Origin: Ruminococcaceae bacterium UBA5396
Lineage (GTDB): Bacteria; Bacillota; Clostridia; Oscillospirales; Acutalibacteraceae
Assembly: GCA_002410715.1 (NCBI GenBank)
Contig: DHOG01000080.1
Coordinates: 5,983 to 15,724, forward strand
Direction of reading: 5' to 3'
DNA length: 9,742 nt
The notes beneath the pieces were generated by a model. It saw only the letters and a program-made list of their open reading frames with translations. It did not search any database and was not told the DNA's origin. Numbering within the stretch: the stretch's first letter is position 1; every line of letters begins with the position of its first letter. A program made the translations under genes and the position numbers. Positions 1 through 7,085 of this stretch are shown piece by piece.

Positions 1-123
1 AGGCGGAAAGATTTGGGCGGATATTCAATCTCGTTTCGCAACAGAAAAACCCCGAAGCACGAGCTTGTTGAAAATGATTCGTTTGTAGTGGTCAAGAATA
101 ATAAAAAGCTGTACAACATCTGA
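1..123 (+). CDS. C-terminal fragment of an unidentified protein
   Basis: Frame 1 is open from the left edge to a TGA at 121-123 and gives 40 residues with a natural-looking mixed composition. It ends in a basic, beta-like segment (FVVVKNNKKLYNI). The gene begins outside the window, so no domain can be named. Support for it being real is the balanced amino-acid use and the terminator-like hairpin about 90 bases after the stop, with no other gene between. It points toward the convergent regulator gene and is therefore probably not part of the mannan operon. With only 40 codons visible, it could be a chance open frame. Confidence 0.45.
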   Translation, partial: RRKDLGGYSISFRNRKTPKHELVENDSFVVVKNNKKLYNI

Positions 124-210
124 CTGGCTCCTCAGCTTCGAGCTTGTTAAAAGCTGCTTACGCAAAAGCATGAAATACTTATTTCCAATAAAAATGGTGT
201 ATATCAGCAT

Positions 211-257
211 AAAAACAGGCCTATCCGATTTCGATTCGGAGGGGGGCTTGTTTTTTT
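211..257. terminator. Bidirectional rho-independent terminator
   Basis: An imperfect hairpin: CAGGC (216-220) pairs with GCTTG (246-250) using one G-U pair, and TCCGA (224-228) pairs with TCGGA (236-240), with an internal loop between the two stems and a 7-base apical loop. Seven Ts follow on the plus strand (251-257). Five As precede it (211-215) and become Us on the minus transcript. It sits 8 bases past the stop of the minus-strand araC-type gene and about 90 bases past the stop of the plus-strand fragment, so it probably serves both convergent genes. Confidence 0.75.
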
Positions 258-265
258 GTAGTAGC

Positions 266-1117
266 TTACTTCTTGTTTAGATCTACTCTCAATCTGCTGG
301 GATAGAAGCCATATCTTTTGCTAAAAATCCTCGAAAAGTAATAAGGATCATTAAATCCACAGGAAATGGCAATGGATTTGATAGGCAGATTGGTTTGCAG
401 AATTTGGCTGTACGCATGCTCCAGTCGAAGTGATATGATAAACTCTGTGGGACTAATGCCCACATGCTTTTTAAATATTTTACTAAAATAGCTGCGGTCG
501 ATATTCATCTCCTCGACTATGGAGGAGACACTGAGGCTTGGATCGGTAAACCTCTCTTTTATAATAGCAACAGCCCGATAAGCATGCTGAAAGCTGGGGA
601 GCTCGTCGTGCATCAATGGAAAATCTACCGGACTGGACAGATTTGACTGAAGTATGGAATATAAAACCTCATTGCATATAGAGTTATGCTTCAAAGTATT
701 TGTTAAGATATTGGGCTGTGTATAGTTGAAAAAATCTTTAAAAAGAGGAAGCAACTCATCATAGCAGATATTTGTGATAATCGGGCGTTTGAACAAATCC
801 AAAAGATAAGCAAGCCTGTCTACAACTGAACCGTCGATTGCAATCCACAAGTATTTGAAAGGATTTTGATAGTCGGCTGTTAATTTTATATTGTGACCCG
901 GTAAAAAAACAAATATTGTATGCTCTTGAACCTCATACTCAACCGAGTCTGTGATATAAGTTCCTCTGCCTTCATGTACCAGATTAAAAACATAATGGTC
1001 CCTGACCGATGGTCCGTAGGTAAAATCCGGCTCGGAATTATGCGTTCCGAAATAATGTACATTCAATTCTTTCAAGGAAAAAGGGTTCCCCATAACATAG
1101 TCTTTATAAAACCCCAA
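266..1117 (-). CDS. AraC-family transcriptional regulator
   Basis: A cytoplasmic DNA-binding regulator of 283 residues, a normal length for a two-domain AraC/XylS protein. Residues about 35-100 form a cupin-like sugar-sensing domain (DHYVFNLVHEGRGTY, FVFLPGHN, KYLWIAIDG). Residues about 178-278 hold the paired helix-turn-helix domain: a first unit around SVSSIVEEMNIDRSYFSKIF, then the family signature around KSIAISCGFNDPYYFSRIF with KRYGFYPSRLR. The start codon is TTG, chosen because a consensus GGAGGTG lies 7 bases upstream; an internal ATG at codon 9 has no comparable site. The gene is divergent from the mannanase gene, the usual arrangement for a local activator of a glycan locus. Its ligand is inferred, not shown, to be a mannan-derived oligosaccharide. 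The family assignment is secure; the target is an inference. Confidence 0.93.
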   Translation of the reverse strand: MGFYKDYVMGNPFSLKELNVHYFGTHNSEPDFTYGPSVRDHYVFNLVHEGRGTYITDSVEYEVQEHTIFVFLPGHNIKLTADYQNPFKYLWIAIDGSVVDRLAYLLDLFKRPIITNICYDELLPLFKDFFNYTQPNILTNTLKHNSICNEVLYSILQSNLSSPVDFPLMHDELPSFQHAYRAVAIIKERFTDPSLSVSSIVEEMNIDRSYFSKIFKKHVGISPTEFIISLRLEHAYSQILQTNLPIKSIAISCGFNDPYYFSRIFSKRYGFYPSRLRVDLNKK

Positions 1118-1124
1118 TTAATTA

Positions 1125-1131
1125 CACCTCC
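1125..1131 (-). promoter_or_regulatory. Ribosome binding site setting a TTG start for the AraC-type gene
   Basis: On the minus strand the sequence reads GGAGGTG, 7 bases (TAATTAA) before TTG at 1117-1115. This near-perfect site at ideal spacing fixes the start at TTG rather than at the ATG eight codons later (1093-1091). Confidence 0.85.
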
Positions 1132-1231
1132 AAATCGATACACACAAAAGTCCATCTAGAAACCGCAAAGATATATTTCAATTTTTCGTGCAGATGATAT
1201 TATTCTTACATAAGGCACTAAAATTTATAGT

Positions 1232-1263
1232 TTTTATTCTATTTTATTGCATATTGTTATAAT
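1232..1263 (+). promoter_or_regulatory. Extended -10 promoter with upstream TTTTATT direct repeats
   Basis: TGTTATAAT at 1255-1263 is a perfect extended -10 element (TGn plus TATAAT). No good -35 hexamer lies 16-18 bases upstream, which fits an extended -10 promoter or one that depends on an activator. Just upstream, TTTTATT occurs twice (1232-1238 and 1242-1248), exactly one helical turn apart, covering where a -35 would sit. Transcription would start near 1270, giving a leader of about 74 bases before the lipoprotein mannanase gene. The rest of the 1118-1343 intergenic region is AT-rich, and I saw no convincing minus-strand promoter, riboswitch or catabolite (cre) box in it. That the repeats are regulator half-sites is a guess. 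Confidence 0.6.
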
Positions 1264-1327
1264 TTACAATACTATTTTTAAAATTATTGATTGTCAAAAA
1301 AGTGAAAAATAATCTATTAAGATTTGT

Positions 1328-1334
1328 AAGGGAG
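1328..1334 (+). promoter_or_regulatory. Ribosome binding site of the GH26 lipoprotein gene
   Basis: AAGGGAG lies 9 bases before ATG 1344-1346. This selects the ATG that begins a clean lipoprotein signal peptide. The same frame also extends upstream to a TTG at 1287, but that codon has no ribosome site and would bury the signal peptide. Confidence 0.75.
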
Positions 1335-1343
1335 AGCGCCTAT

Positions 1344-3020
1344 ATGAAAAAGAGCATCAGATATACTGCTTTGCTACTATCAGTTATTATATCCATATCT
1401 CTTGCCGCTTGTCAAAAGCCTGACAAAAATACAGATTCTTCCGGTATGGGCATAGGGAACGTGACTACCGGCAGCACTGATGTTAGCCAAACCATAACTA
1501 CCGGCAGCGGAACCAGCACTCAGGGCACTGCAACAGACAAAACGGGAAGCCAAGACTCAACAAAAGGCAGTACAGTCTCAAGCAAAGATGGTTCTTCGGT
1601 CTCCTCAACAAAACCTGTTACAAATATAAATGAAAAAAGATATGAGGCTGAAGCAGCAGCCTTGAAGAGCGGGTTTAAAGTTACAAACCCGGCGAATTAC
1701 AGTGGCACCGGTTCGGTAAATGTGCTCGATACGGATGGAGCATATGTTAAGTTCACTGTGAATGTTTTGGAGGCCGGTAATTACGATGTCATTGCAGCAT
1801 ATGCCGCTCCGGCCAATAACGCCTGGTTTACTTTGTATCTCAATGGTGATACCAAAAATTATAAAGGTGTTTTCCTTCCCAAAGACAAAAGCTTTAAACG
1901 CTTATGCATACCAAACGTCGCATTGAAAAAGGGTAACAATATCATTCAATTTTATAACAATAAAGGCGGTGCGGTATTTGACTACATCGTTGTGACAAAA
2001 CACGGACAGGATGAAAGCTATAAAAACAATGTCAAAGTAATTCCAATGTCATCTGAGCTTATCGATCCGAAAGCCACCCCGGAAGCCAGGGCGGTTATGA
2101 AGTATCTGGCAAGTATTTACGGTTCAAAAATATTAACCGGGCAGCATCTGTCACCCGGAGCGGGCAACCCTCAGATCGCTCTGATTAAGCAATATACGGG
2201 AAAAACACCGGCGCTTCGTGGCTTTGATATGCTGTTCCAGACAGACGGCGCTGACGATAAGGTGGAAATTGACAGCGCGATAGAGGCGTGGAAAAAGGAT
2301 GGAGCGCTGGTAACCTTCTGCTGGCACTGGCGGGCCCGTCTCCAGTACGGGAAACAGTCAGCATATACAAATGATACCTCGTTTGATGTAAGCAAGGCGG
2401 TAATTCCCGGCACTGCAGAATACCAGATCATAATTAAAGATATTGCGGATGTCGCCGCGAAACTTAAAAGGCTTCAGGATGAGGGCGTTCCCGTTATCTG
2501 GAGACCCCTGCATGAAGCAGCCGGCGGCTGGTTCTGGTGGGGGGCAAAAGGCGCGGACAGCTACAAAAAGCTATGGGATATCGTTTATAACGAATTGACA
2601 GTTAAGCATGACATACATAATTTGATCTGGGTTTGGAATGGTCAGGGTCAGGATTGGTATGTCGGTGATAAAAAATGCGATATAGCAGGATATGACATAT
2701 ATAACGGTAAAAACCCCACCGATTATGATTATTCGCCCGGTTATCCCGAATATTCGCAGCTGATGAACTTTATGGGCGGCAGAAAGATGGTGGCGCTAAC
2801 AGAAAACGGCCCGGTTCCCGATCCTGATATGCTGATTGGAGCCGATGTAAACTGGTTGTGGAATATGGTTTGGTTCGGCCATATTGGCGTTAAAATGAAC
2901 GCATCCACAGCAGACTGGACAAAGCCCGAGGATTTGAAAAGATTTTACAACAGCGAATACTATATAACCTGCGAGGAGCTCCCAGATTGGAGCCAATATG
3001 TTAAGAAACACGGCAAGTAA
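1344..3020 (+). CDS. Lipoprotein endo-beta-1,4-mannanase, CBM35/CBM6-like module plus GH26
   Basis: A predicted cell-surface mannan endo-1,4-beta-mannosidase of 558 residues, hydrolysing internal beta-1,4-mannosidic bonds with retention. In order: a lipoprotein signal peptide with lipobox LAAC, Cys23 being the lipidated residue; a Ser/Thr/Gly-rich linker (about 24-95); a beta-sandwich carbohydrate-binding module of the CBM35/CBM6 type (about 99-220, starting RYEAEAA and ending FDYIVVTK); and a GH26 (beta/alpha)8 domain (about 235-550). The GH26 acid/base is Glu391 in WRPLHEAAGGWFWWG and the likely nucleophile is Glu487 in VALTENGP, both in the expected family contexts. The start is ATG 1344, from the ribosome site and signal peptide. 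It is the first gene behind the divergent promoter, and the surface-protein gene follows after 51 bases. Substrate could be mannan, glucomannan or galactomannan; the sequence does not distinguish them. Confidence 0.92.
   Translation: MKKSIRYTALLLSVIISISLAACQKPDKNTDSSGMGIGNVTTGSTDVSQTITTGSGTSTQGTATDKTGSQDSTKGSTVSSKDGSSVSSTKPVTNINEKRYEAEAAALKSGFKVTNPANYSGTGSVNVLDTDGAYVKFTVNVLEAGNYDVIAAYAAPANNAWFTLYLNGDTKNYKGVFLPKDKSFKRLCIPNVALKKGNNIIQFYNNKGGAVFDYIVVTKHGQDESYKNNVKVIPMSSELIDPKATPEARAVMKYLASIYGSKILTGQHLSPGAGNPQIALIKQYTGKTPALRGFDMLFQTDGADDKVEIDSAIEAWKKDGALVTFCWHWRARLQYGKQSAYTNDTSFDVSKAVIPGTAEYQIIIKDIADVAAKLKRLQDEGVPVIWRPLHEAAGGWFWWGAKGADSYKKLWDIVYNELTVKHDIHNLIWVWNGQGQDWYVGDKKCDIAGYDIYNGKNPTDYDYSPGYPEYSQLMNFMGGRKMVALTENGPVPDPDMLIGADVNWLWNMVWFGHIGVKMNASTADWTKPEDLKRFYNSEYYITCEELPDWSQYVKKHGK
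1464..1509 (+). repeat. 12-bp direct repeat in the lipoprotein linker
   Basis: ACTACCGGCAGC occurs at 1464-1475 and again at 1498-1509, encoding repeated Thr-Thr-Gly-Ser in the low-complexity linker between Cys23 and the carbohydrate-binding module. It is probably a trace of linker expansion by slippage or local duplication. Confidence 0.6.
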
Positions 3021-3058
3021 TTCAAATTGTTGTCAGTAAAATGCCCAAATAAATAAAT

Positions 3059-3063
3059 GGAGG
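3059..3063 (+). promoter_or_regulatory. Ribosome binding site choosing the start of the surface protein
   Basis: GGAGG lies 8 bases before ATG 3072-3074. An earlier in-frame ATG at 3057 overlaps this site and would add only an acidic MEEEE leader in front of the signal peptide, so 3072 is the real start. Confidence 0.85.
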
Positions 3064-3071
3064 AAGAAGAA

Positions 3072-4925
3072 ATGATCAAAACCTGGCAAAAGCTAGCCTC
3101 AGCAATCCTGGCTGCAGCATTAATTTTCGGCTCTACTGCAATTGTTAGTTCTGCGGCAAGCACCTTCGATGAAAGCGAAATTTTCGCGGGGGCACTCAAA
3201 ATCAATTGGAGCAATACCATGCTCGAGGAAAACTCAGTTGCACTGCCCGATACCGGCTATGAGTTTACAATTTATCTTCCCGACACCGCCGTTATTCCTG
3301 CAGACGCAACCGGTCTTCGAATGAAAGTCGGCCAACAGTATGCGGATTCATCCAAATACACGCAGCAAGGCAGTGATGATCACGGCTTTGAGCTACAGAT
3401 TTTTGACTGGGATTCACGTACCAATGACGAAGGTGAAAAAATCGACTGGGGCAACCGTGTTGTAGGCACAGAATTCACGGATGATTGGGGCACACATATT
3501 GCCGAACCCACAACAGGCGGGGAAATCTGGATGCAGTCTGCTTCAACCGCGCTTCAGGGCAGAACCCTTTACGGACCCGGCGGTTCATTAGGAGATCCCT
3601 TCGAACCGTTTACCGATCCTGTCGGTTACCACAGAGCACCCGATGCATATGCTGGGTATCTTGATTTGACCTTCGCGGATATGGATTATATCACATGGTC
3701 AAAAAACAATGGCACATTAACCAATGAATCGATTGACAGAATTATATTCAAGCAGGCCGCAAATAAGCTTTATGGCATGATCCACTACTTTGGCGATATC
3801 GAAATTATGAAGGGCGATACAGCAGTCGGCAAGCTGATTGACTGGGAAAGCTATTCAAAGGATGAGCTCGCCGGTATTCTTGGTCTGAAAGTTGCAAACA
3901 ATCAGATCATAGATCCGGTAGGAACAGCTGCTGGCCTCGATGAAATCGGTGAGGTTTCTGTTATTGCGAATGATGCAGATGACGATAGTCATACTGTTGT
4001 AGGGCAGCATGAGAACGCGCTTCGCGTAAAGGTAGGAAATGACGCAACAGGGAATAATGCAGCCATTACCCTGCCCACATTACCTGCAAACTTAAAGAAT
4101 ATTAAGTTCTCATATTCCATGCGTCAGGCAAATCCGATACAGTACATTGTTCGTGCCAATGATCTTCATATTCCGGATGATATTTCAAATATTAACTTCT
4201 TTGTTGATTTAGCAGACGGCAGCAAAGTATACCCCGGCGACGGAGATTTCTATGCGAATGCAATGATCATGAAGAGATTAAATTTTGTTCCCATCACATG
4301 GGAGGACGTATTTACGATTCGTGAAGGTTCGGGAACATTTAAAGAGGCGAATAATGCATGGCTGAGATATTACAAATTCTTTGACGCCGATGTGAATCTT
4401 GACCTTACGAAGATGGATATTTCGACCAATTCTAATGAAATCACAAAGCTCAACCTTACGCTGGAAACCGAAGAATACAAGAACCAGTTCATGTATATAG
4501 GCAATATTATTGGCGTCAATGATGCAGACGAAGAAGTGACACTGATTGATTGGGCAAACGAATCCAATCCCACATCATTGATTAGTGGCCTTGGCACAGT
4601 TGAAGTAGACGATGCAAAGGTGATTGCCGCAACAAGCCTAACAGGCTATGTTGCCGATGATAGGGTCAGTCTGGGTGACATTACCTATATTCCGCCTGAA
4701 GAGGACGAGGAAGAGGAAACCACGACTACAACCACTACAACAGAACCTGATCTGGATGATGATGACGAAACTGATGATACAGAAGGTAACAATGATAAAC
4801 AGGGCAGTGATAATGTTGATACAGGTGTGGAAACACCCATAGCGCTTGCTCTAGCAGCAGTAATTGTTTCAGCTGCCGCATTGGTACTTGCAAAGGGCAA
4901 AAACAGGATGAGTCATATGGGCTGA
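3072..4925 (+). CDS. Duplicated-domain surface protein with wall-anchor-like tail, family unknown
   Basis: I do not recognise a named family. The 617-residue product has an N-terminal Sec signal peptide (Lys near the start, hydrophobic core, cleavage near residue 28 in VSSAAS). Two similar units of about 236 residues follow (about 33-270 and 275-530). Their ends align: HYFGDIEIMKG then KLIDWES (Trp258) against MYIGNIIGVND then TLIDWAN (Trp494). An acidic, Thr-rich spacer (about 543-580, with eight consecutive Thr and an Asp run) leads to NVDTG (581-585), a hydrophobic segment (589-607) and a short basic tail. That C-terminus resembles the variant sortase sorting signals (NPxTG/DTG type) of Ruminococcus-like Clostridia. 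No catalytic motif is visible, and the composition is rich in Asp, Asn and Trp. It lies between the GH26 mannanase gene and the cytoplasmic enzymes, so a mannan-binding role at the cell surface is my inference. Confidence 0.85.
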   Translation: MIKTWQKLASAILAAALIFGSTAIVSSAASTFDESEIFAGALKINWSNTMLEENSVALPDTGYEFTIYLPDTAVIPADATGLRMKVGQQYADSSKYTQQGSDDHGFELQIFDWDSRTNDEGEKIDWGNRVVGTEFTDDWGTHIAEPTTGGEIWMQSASTALQGRTLYGPGGSLGDPFEPFTDPVGYHRAPDAYAGYLDLTFADMDYITWSKNNGTLTNESIDRIIFKQAANKLYGMIHYFGDIEIMKGDTAVGKLIDWESYSKDELAGILGLKVANNQIIDPVGTAAGLDEIGEVSVIANDADDDSHTVVGQHENALRVKVGNDATGNNAAITLPTLPANLKNIKFSYSMRQANPIQYIVRANDLHIPDDISNINFFVDLADGSKVYPGDGDFYANAMIMKRLNFVPITWEDVFTIREGSGTFKEANNAWLRYYKFFDADVNLDLTKMDISTNSNEITKLNLTLETEEYKNQFMYIGNIIGVNDADEEVTLIDWANESNPTSLISGLGTVEVDDAKVIAATSLTGYVADDRVSLGDITYIPPEEDEEEETTTTTTTTEPDLDDDDETDDTEGNNDKQGSDNVDTGVETPIALALAAVIVSAAALVLAKGKNRMSHMG

Positions 4926-4956
4926 AACTTATAGCAGCATAGATCAAGAGTGAGAG

Positions 4957-4999
4957 AAGAAATCCCCCTCTGATTATACGAATGACGAGGGGGATTCTT
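4957..4999 (+). terminator. Strong intergenic hairpin, terminator or attenuator
   Basis: A perfect 10-bp stem, AATCCCCCTC (4961-4970) with GAGGGGGATT (4987-4996), extends by three more pairs (AAG 4957-4959 with CTT 4997-4999) across one bulged A. The loop is 16 bases. The Us after the GC-rich stem are few and interrupted (ATTCTTTGCTT), so termination may be only partial. It lies between the surface-protein gene and the cytoplasmic GH113 gene. Either it reduces downstream expression or it protects the 3' end of a processed upstream message. Confidence 0.6.
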
Positions 5000-5064
5000 T
5001 GCTTAAAATCCTGAATTGCCCGCCTGATTTACAAGATGAATGATTATTAGATAAGGCGGCTTTT

Positions 5065-6021
5065 ATGAAAAGAGAGTTATTTTGCAAAGGATATACTTGG
5101 GGCTGGTGCTCACGTAAGGGTGATTACTTAAAGCCTTGCGCTGATAGTTCGCTTCGAGAGCTTAAGGAAATGGGCGCTGAGTGGGTAGCAATATGCTTCG
5201 ACTTGACTCAGGATACATTTGCTTCCACTCGAATTTATTTTGATTATTCACGTACAGTTACGGATTTGGACATTATCAATGCTGTACGGATGGCAAAAGA
5301 TATTGGATTCAAGGTATGTCTGAAACCTGTTGTAAATCCTGCTGACGGTGTGTGGAGACAGTACATCAACTTTCCGGATGAAGCACCTCAGTATTGGGAT
5401 CAATGGTTTAAAAGCTATACCGACGCGATGGTGCATTATGCTGACCTTGCACAGTATTTGAACTGCGAAATGTTCTGTACCGGCTGTGAAATGGGCGGCG
5501 CCGACCGTAAAACAGATTATTGGAAAAAAATGCTTACTACGGTAAGAGAGCATTATGACGGCTTGCTTACATACAACTTTCAATATGACCGGGGAATCAA
5601 TACCGAAGTATGCGGAGAGCTTGATGCAATTGGGTTGAGTTTATATCATCCGGTCGGAAGAGTAGCAGATGATGTTGAGGGCATGGTTTCAGAATTCAGA
5701 AAAGTTGCGGACGATTTAAAAAAAATACACGATATCACCAAGAAGCCGATTCTGTTTATGGAAACCGGCTGTGTAAACGGCAAGGGTGCCACCAAAGAAC
5801 CCTGGGCGCATCAATTCGATGAAAATGACGAGGACGAGCAGGAAAGATTCTATAAATCCATTATGGAAGTGTTTTGGGATCAGGAATGGTTCTCGGGCTA
5901 CTTCTGGTGGGATTGGCCATCCAATCTTTATCCGATAGAAAAAGCGAATGAAATCATATCATTCTGTATTTATGGCAAAAAAGCTTCTGCTGTTTTGAAG
6001 GATTGGTATTTAAATAGATAA
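5065..6021 (+). CDS. Cytoplasmic GH113 beta-mannanase / manno-oligosaccharide hydrolase
   Basis: A 318-residue single-domain enzyme matching the size and pattern of GH113, a clan GH-A (beta/alpha)8 retaining beta-mannanase family. The N-terminus GYTWGWCSRKGDY is family-like. The acid/base candidate is Glu142 in FCTGCEMGG on strand 4 and the nucleophile candidate is Glu233 in ILFMETGC on strand 7, about 91 residues apart. The aromatic GYFWWDWP near residue 275 would line the active site. There is no signal peptide and there are many cysteines, both consistent with a cytoplasmic enzyme that shortens imported manno-oligosaccharides. Start ATG 5065 has AAGGCGG 5 bases upstream. The GH130 gene follows after 14 bases, so the two are almost certainly co-transcribed. 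Some GH113 enzymes act on chain ends rather than internally, and the mode cannot be read from sequence. Confidence 0.88.
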   Translation: MKRELFCKGYTWGWCSRKGDYLKPCADSSLRELKEMGAEWVAICFDLTQDTFASTRIYFDYSRTVTDLDIINAVRMAKDIGFKVCLKPVVNPADGVWRQYINFPDEAPQYWDQWFKSYTDAMVHYADLAQYLNCEMFCTGCEMGGADRKTDYWKKMLTTVREHYDGLLTYNFQYDRGINTEVCGELDAIGLSLYHPVGRVADDVEGMVSEFRKVADDLKKIHDITKKPILFMETGCVNGKGATKEPWAHQFDENDEDEQERFYKSIMEVFWDQEWFSGYFWWDWPSNLYPIEKANEIISFCIYGKKASAVLKDWYLNR

Positions 6022-6035
6022 GGTAGGAACATACA

Positions 6036-7052
6036 ATGTCTGAAATAAAAGTATCAGGAATAAATATACCCAATATGCCGTGGCAGAATAAGCCTGCTGA
6101 TTGCAGCAAGCCTATATGGCGGTATACCCAAAACCCAATAACCGACTGGAATCCTACGCCAAAATGCGCACGCATTTTCAATAGCGCAGCCATTCCGTGG
6201 AACGGCAGGTTTGCAGGCGTATTCCGCGCAGACCACATAAATGGAGTTCCTCAGCTGCATGTCGGATTCAGCGATGATGCTATCCACTGGAAATTTGAAG
6301 ATGAAGAAATCCGTTTTGTTGATGAGAATGGAAATGCGTATCAGCCCAACTATGCATATGACCCGCGTGTAGTAGAAATAGACGGTGTTGTTTATGTTGT
6401 ATGGTGCACAGACTTTTCGGGTCCTGTTCTGGGAATCGCCCGTACAACCGACTTCAAAACCTTTGTGCGGATGGAGAATATCACTACGCCATATAACCGC
6501 AACGGGGTATTATTTCCTCGGAAGATTAATGGTAATTATGTTATACTCACGAGGCCGAGCGACAACGGACATACAGCATTCGGCGATATTTTTATTAGCG
6601 AGAGTCCGGATCTTGTATATTGGGGCAAACACAGAAAGGTAATGAGTGCCGGAGGCGGTTGGTGGCAGGGACTTAAGATTGGTGCCGGGCCAATTCCGAT
6701 TGAGACTTCTGAAGGCTGGCTCCTTTTTTATCATGGAGTATCGGGAACCTGCAACGGCTATGTATACAGCCTTGGTGCAGCTCTTCTGGATCTTGATGAA
6801 CCGTCTAAGGTATTATATCGAACTGGAAATTATCTTTTGACTCCTGAGATGCCCTATGAAACAACAGGTTTCGTTCCCAATGTATGCTTTCCCTGCGCAT
6901 CGCTTTGTGATGCCGAAACCGGACGGATTGCGATTTATTATGGTGCCGCCGATACATATACAGCTTTGGCGTTTACCACTGTGAATGAAACGATTGAATA
7001 TATGAAAAAGAATCATGTAAATGTAGGTGGCGACAACTCTGTCTGGAGATAA
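6036..7052 (+). CDS. GH130 beta-1,4-mannooligosaccharide phosphorylase
   Basis: A 338-residue five-bladed beta-propeller enzyme of GH130. These inverting phosphorylases release alpha-mannose 1-phosphate from the non-reducing end of beta-mannosides. Visible family features are the YDPRV motif with catalytic Asp109; Arg173 in LTRPSDNGH, Lys214 in LKIGAGPIP and His233 in FYHGV, which match the conserved basic residues that hold phosphate; and the repeated propeller-blade pattern of sugar ligand loops. The length and N-terminus fit the oligosaccharide-type subfamily (GH130_2, the RaMP2 group) better than the roughly 390-residue mannosyl-glucose phosphorylases, but I cannot exclude other beta-mannoside acceptors. 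There is no signal peptide. The ribosome site GGTAGGA precedes ATG by 7 bases. It acts downstream of the GH113 enzyme encoded 14 bases before it, and the binding-protein gene follows after 33 bases. Confidence 0.9.
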   Translation: MSEIKVSGINIPNMPWQNKPADCSKPIWRYTQNPITDWNPTPKCARIFNSAAIPWNGRFAGVFRADHINGVPQLHVGFSDDAIHWKFEDEEIRFVDENGNAYQPNYAYDPRVVEIDGVVYVVWCTDFSGPVLGIARTTDFKTFVRMENITTPYNRNGVLFPRKINGNYVILTRPSDNGHTAFGDIFISESPDLVYWGKHRKVMSAGGGWWQGLKIGAGPIPIETSEGWLLFYHGVSGTCNGYVYSLGAALLDLDEPSKVLYRTGNYLLTPEMPYETTGFVPNVCFPCASLCDAETGRIAIYYGAADTYTALAFTTVNETIEYMKKNHVNVGGDNSVWR

Positions 7053-7085
7053 GCCCACAATATCTAACCCGGGGGTGATTCAAGA

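Noticed and set aside
60..152. Short direct repeat CGAGCTTGTT at 60-69 and 139-148
   Set aside because: Only 10 identical bases with no further copies and no flanking structure; likely chance.
133..156. Small hairpin CAGCTT/AAGCTG just after the 1-123 frame
   Set aside because: Six pairs, a 12-base loop and no T-run; the hairpin at 211-257 is a far better terminator.
1287..1343. In-frame upstream extension of the GH26 gene from TTG at 1287
   Set aside because: It has no ribosome site and would put 19 residues before a complete lipoprotein signal peptide; ATG 1344 has AAGGGAG at 9 bases.
1118..1343. Catabolite-repression (cre) box in the divergent promoter region
   Set aside because: I looked for a TGnAAnCGnTnnCA-like palindrome and found no good match.
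4685..4947. Minus-strand open frames opposite the Thr/Asp-rich spacer
   Set aside because: They are low-complexity Val/Ser runs produced by the reverse complement of the Thr/Glu/Asp codons, with no ribosome site.
5016..5050. Possible separate promoter before the GH113 gene (TTGCCC and AATGAT-like boxes)
   Set aside because: Both boxes match consensus poorly and the -10 would lie almost on the ribosome site.
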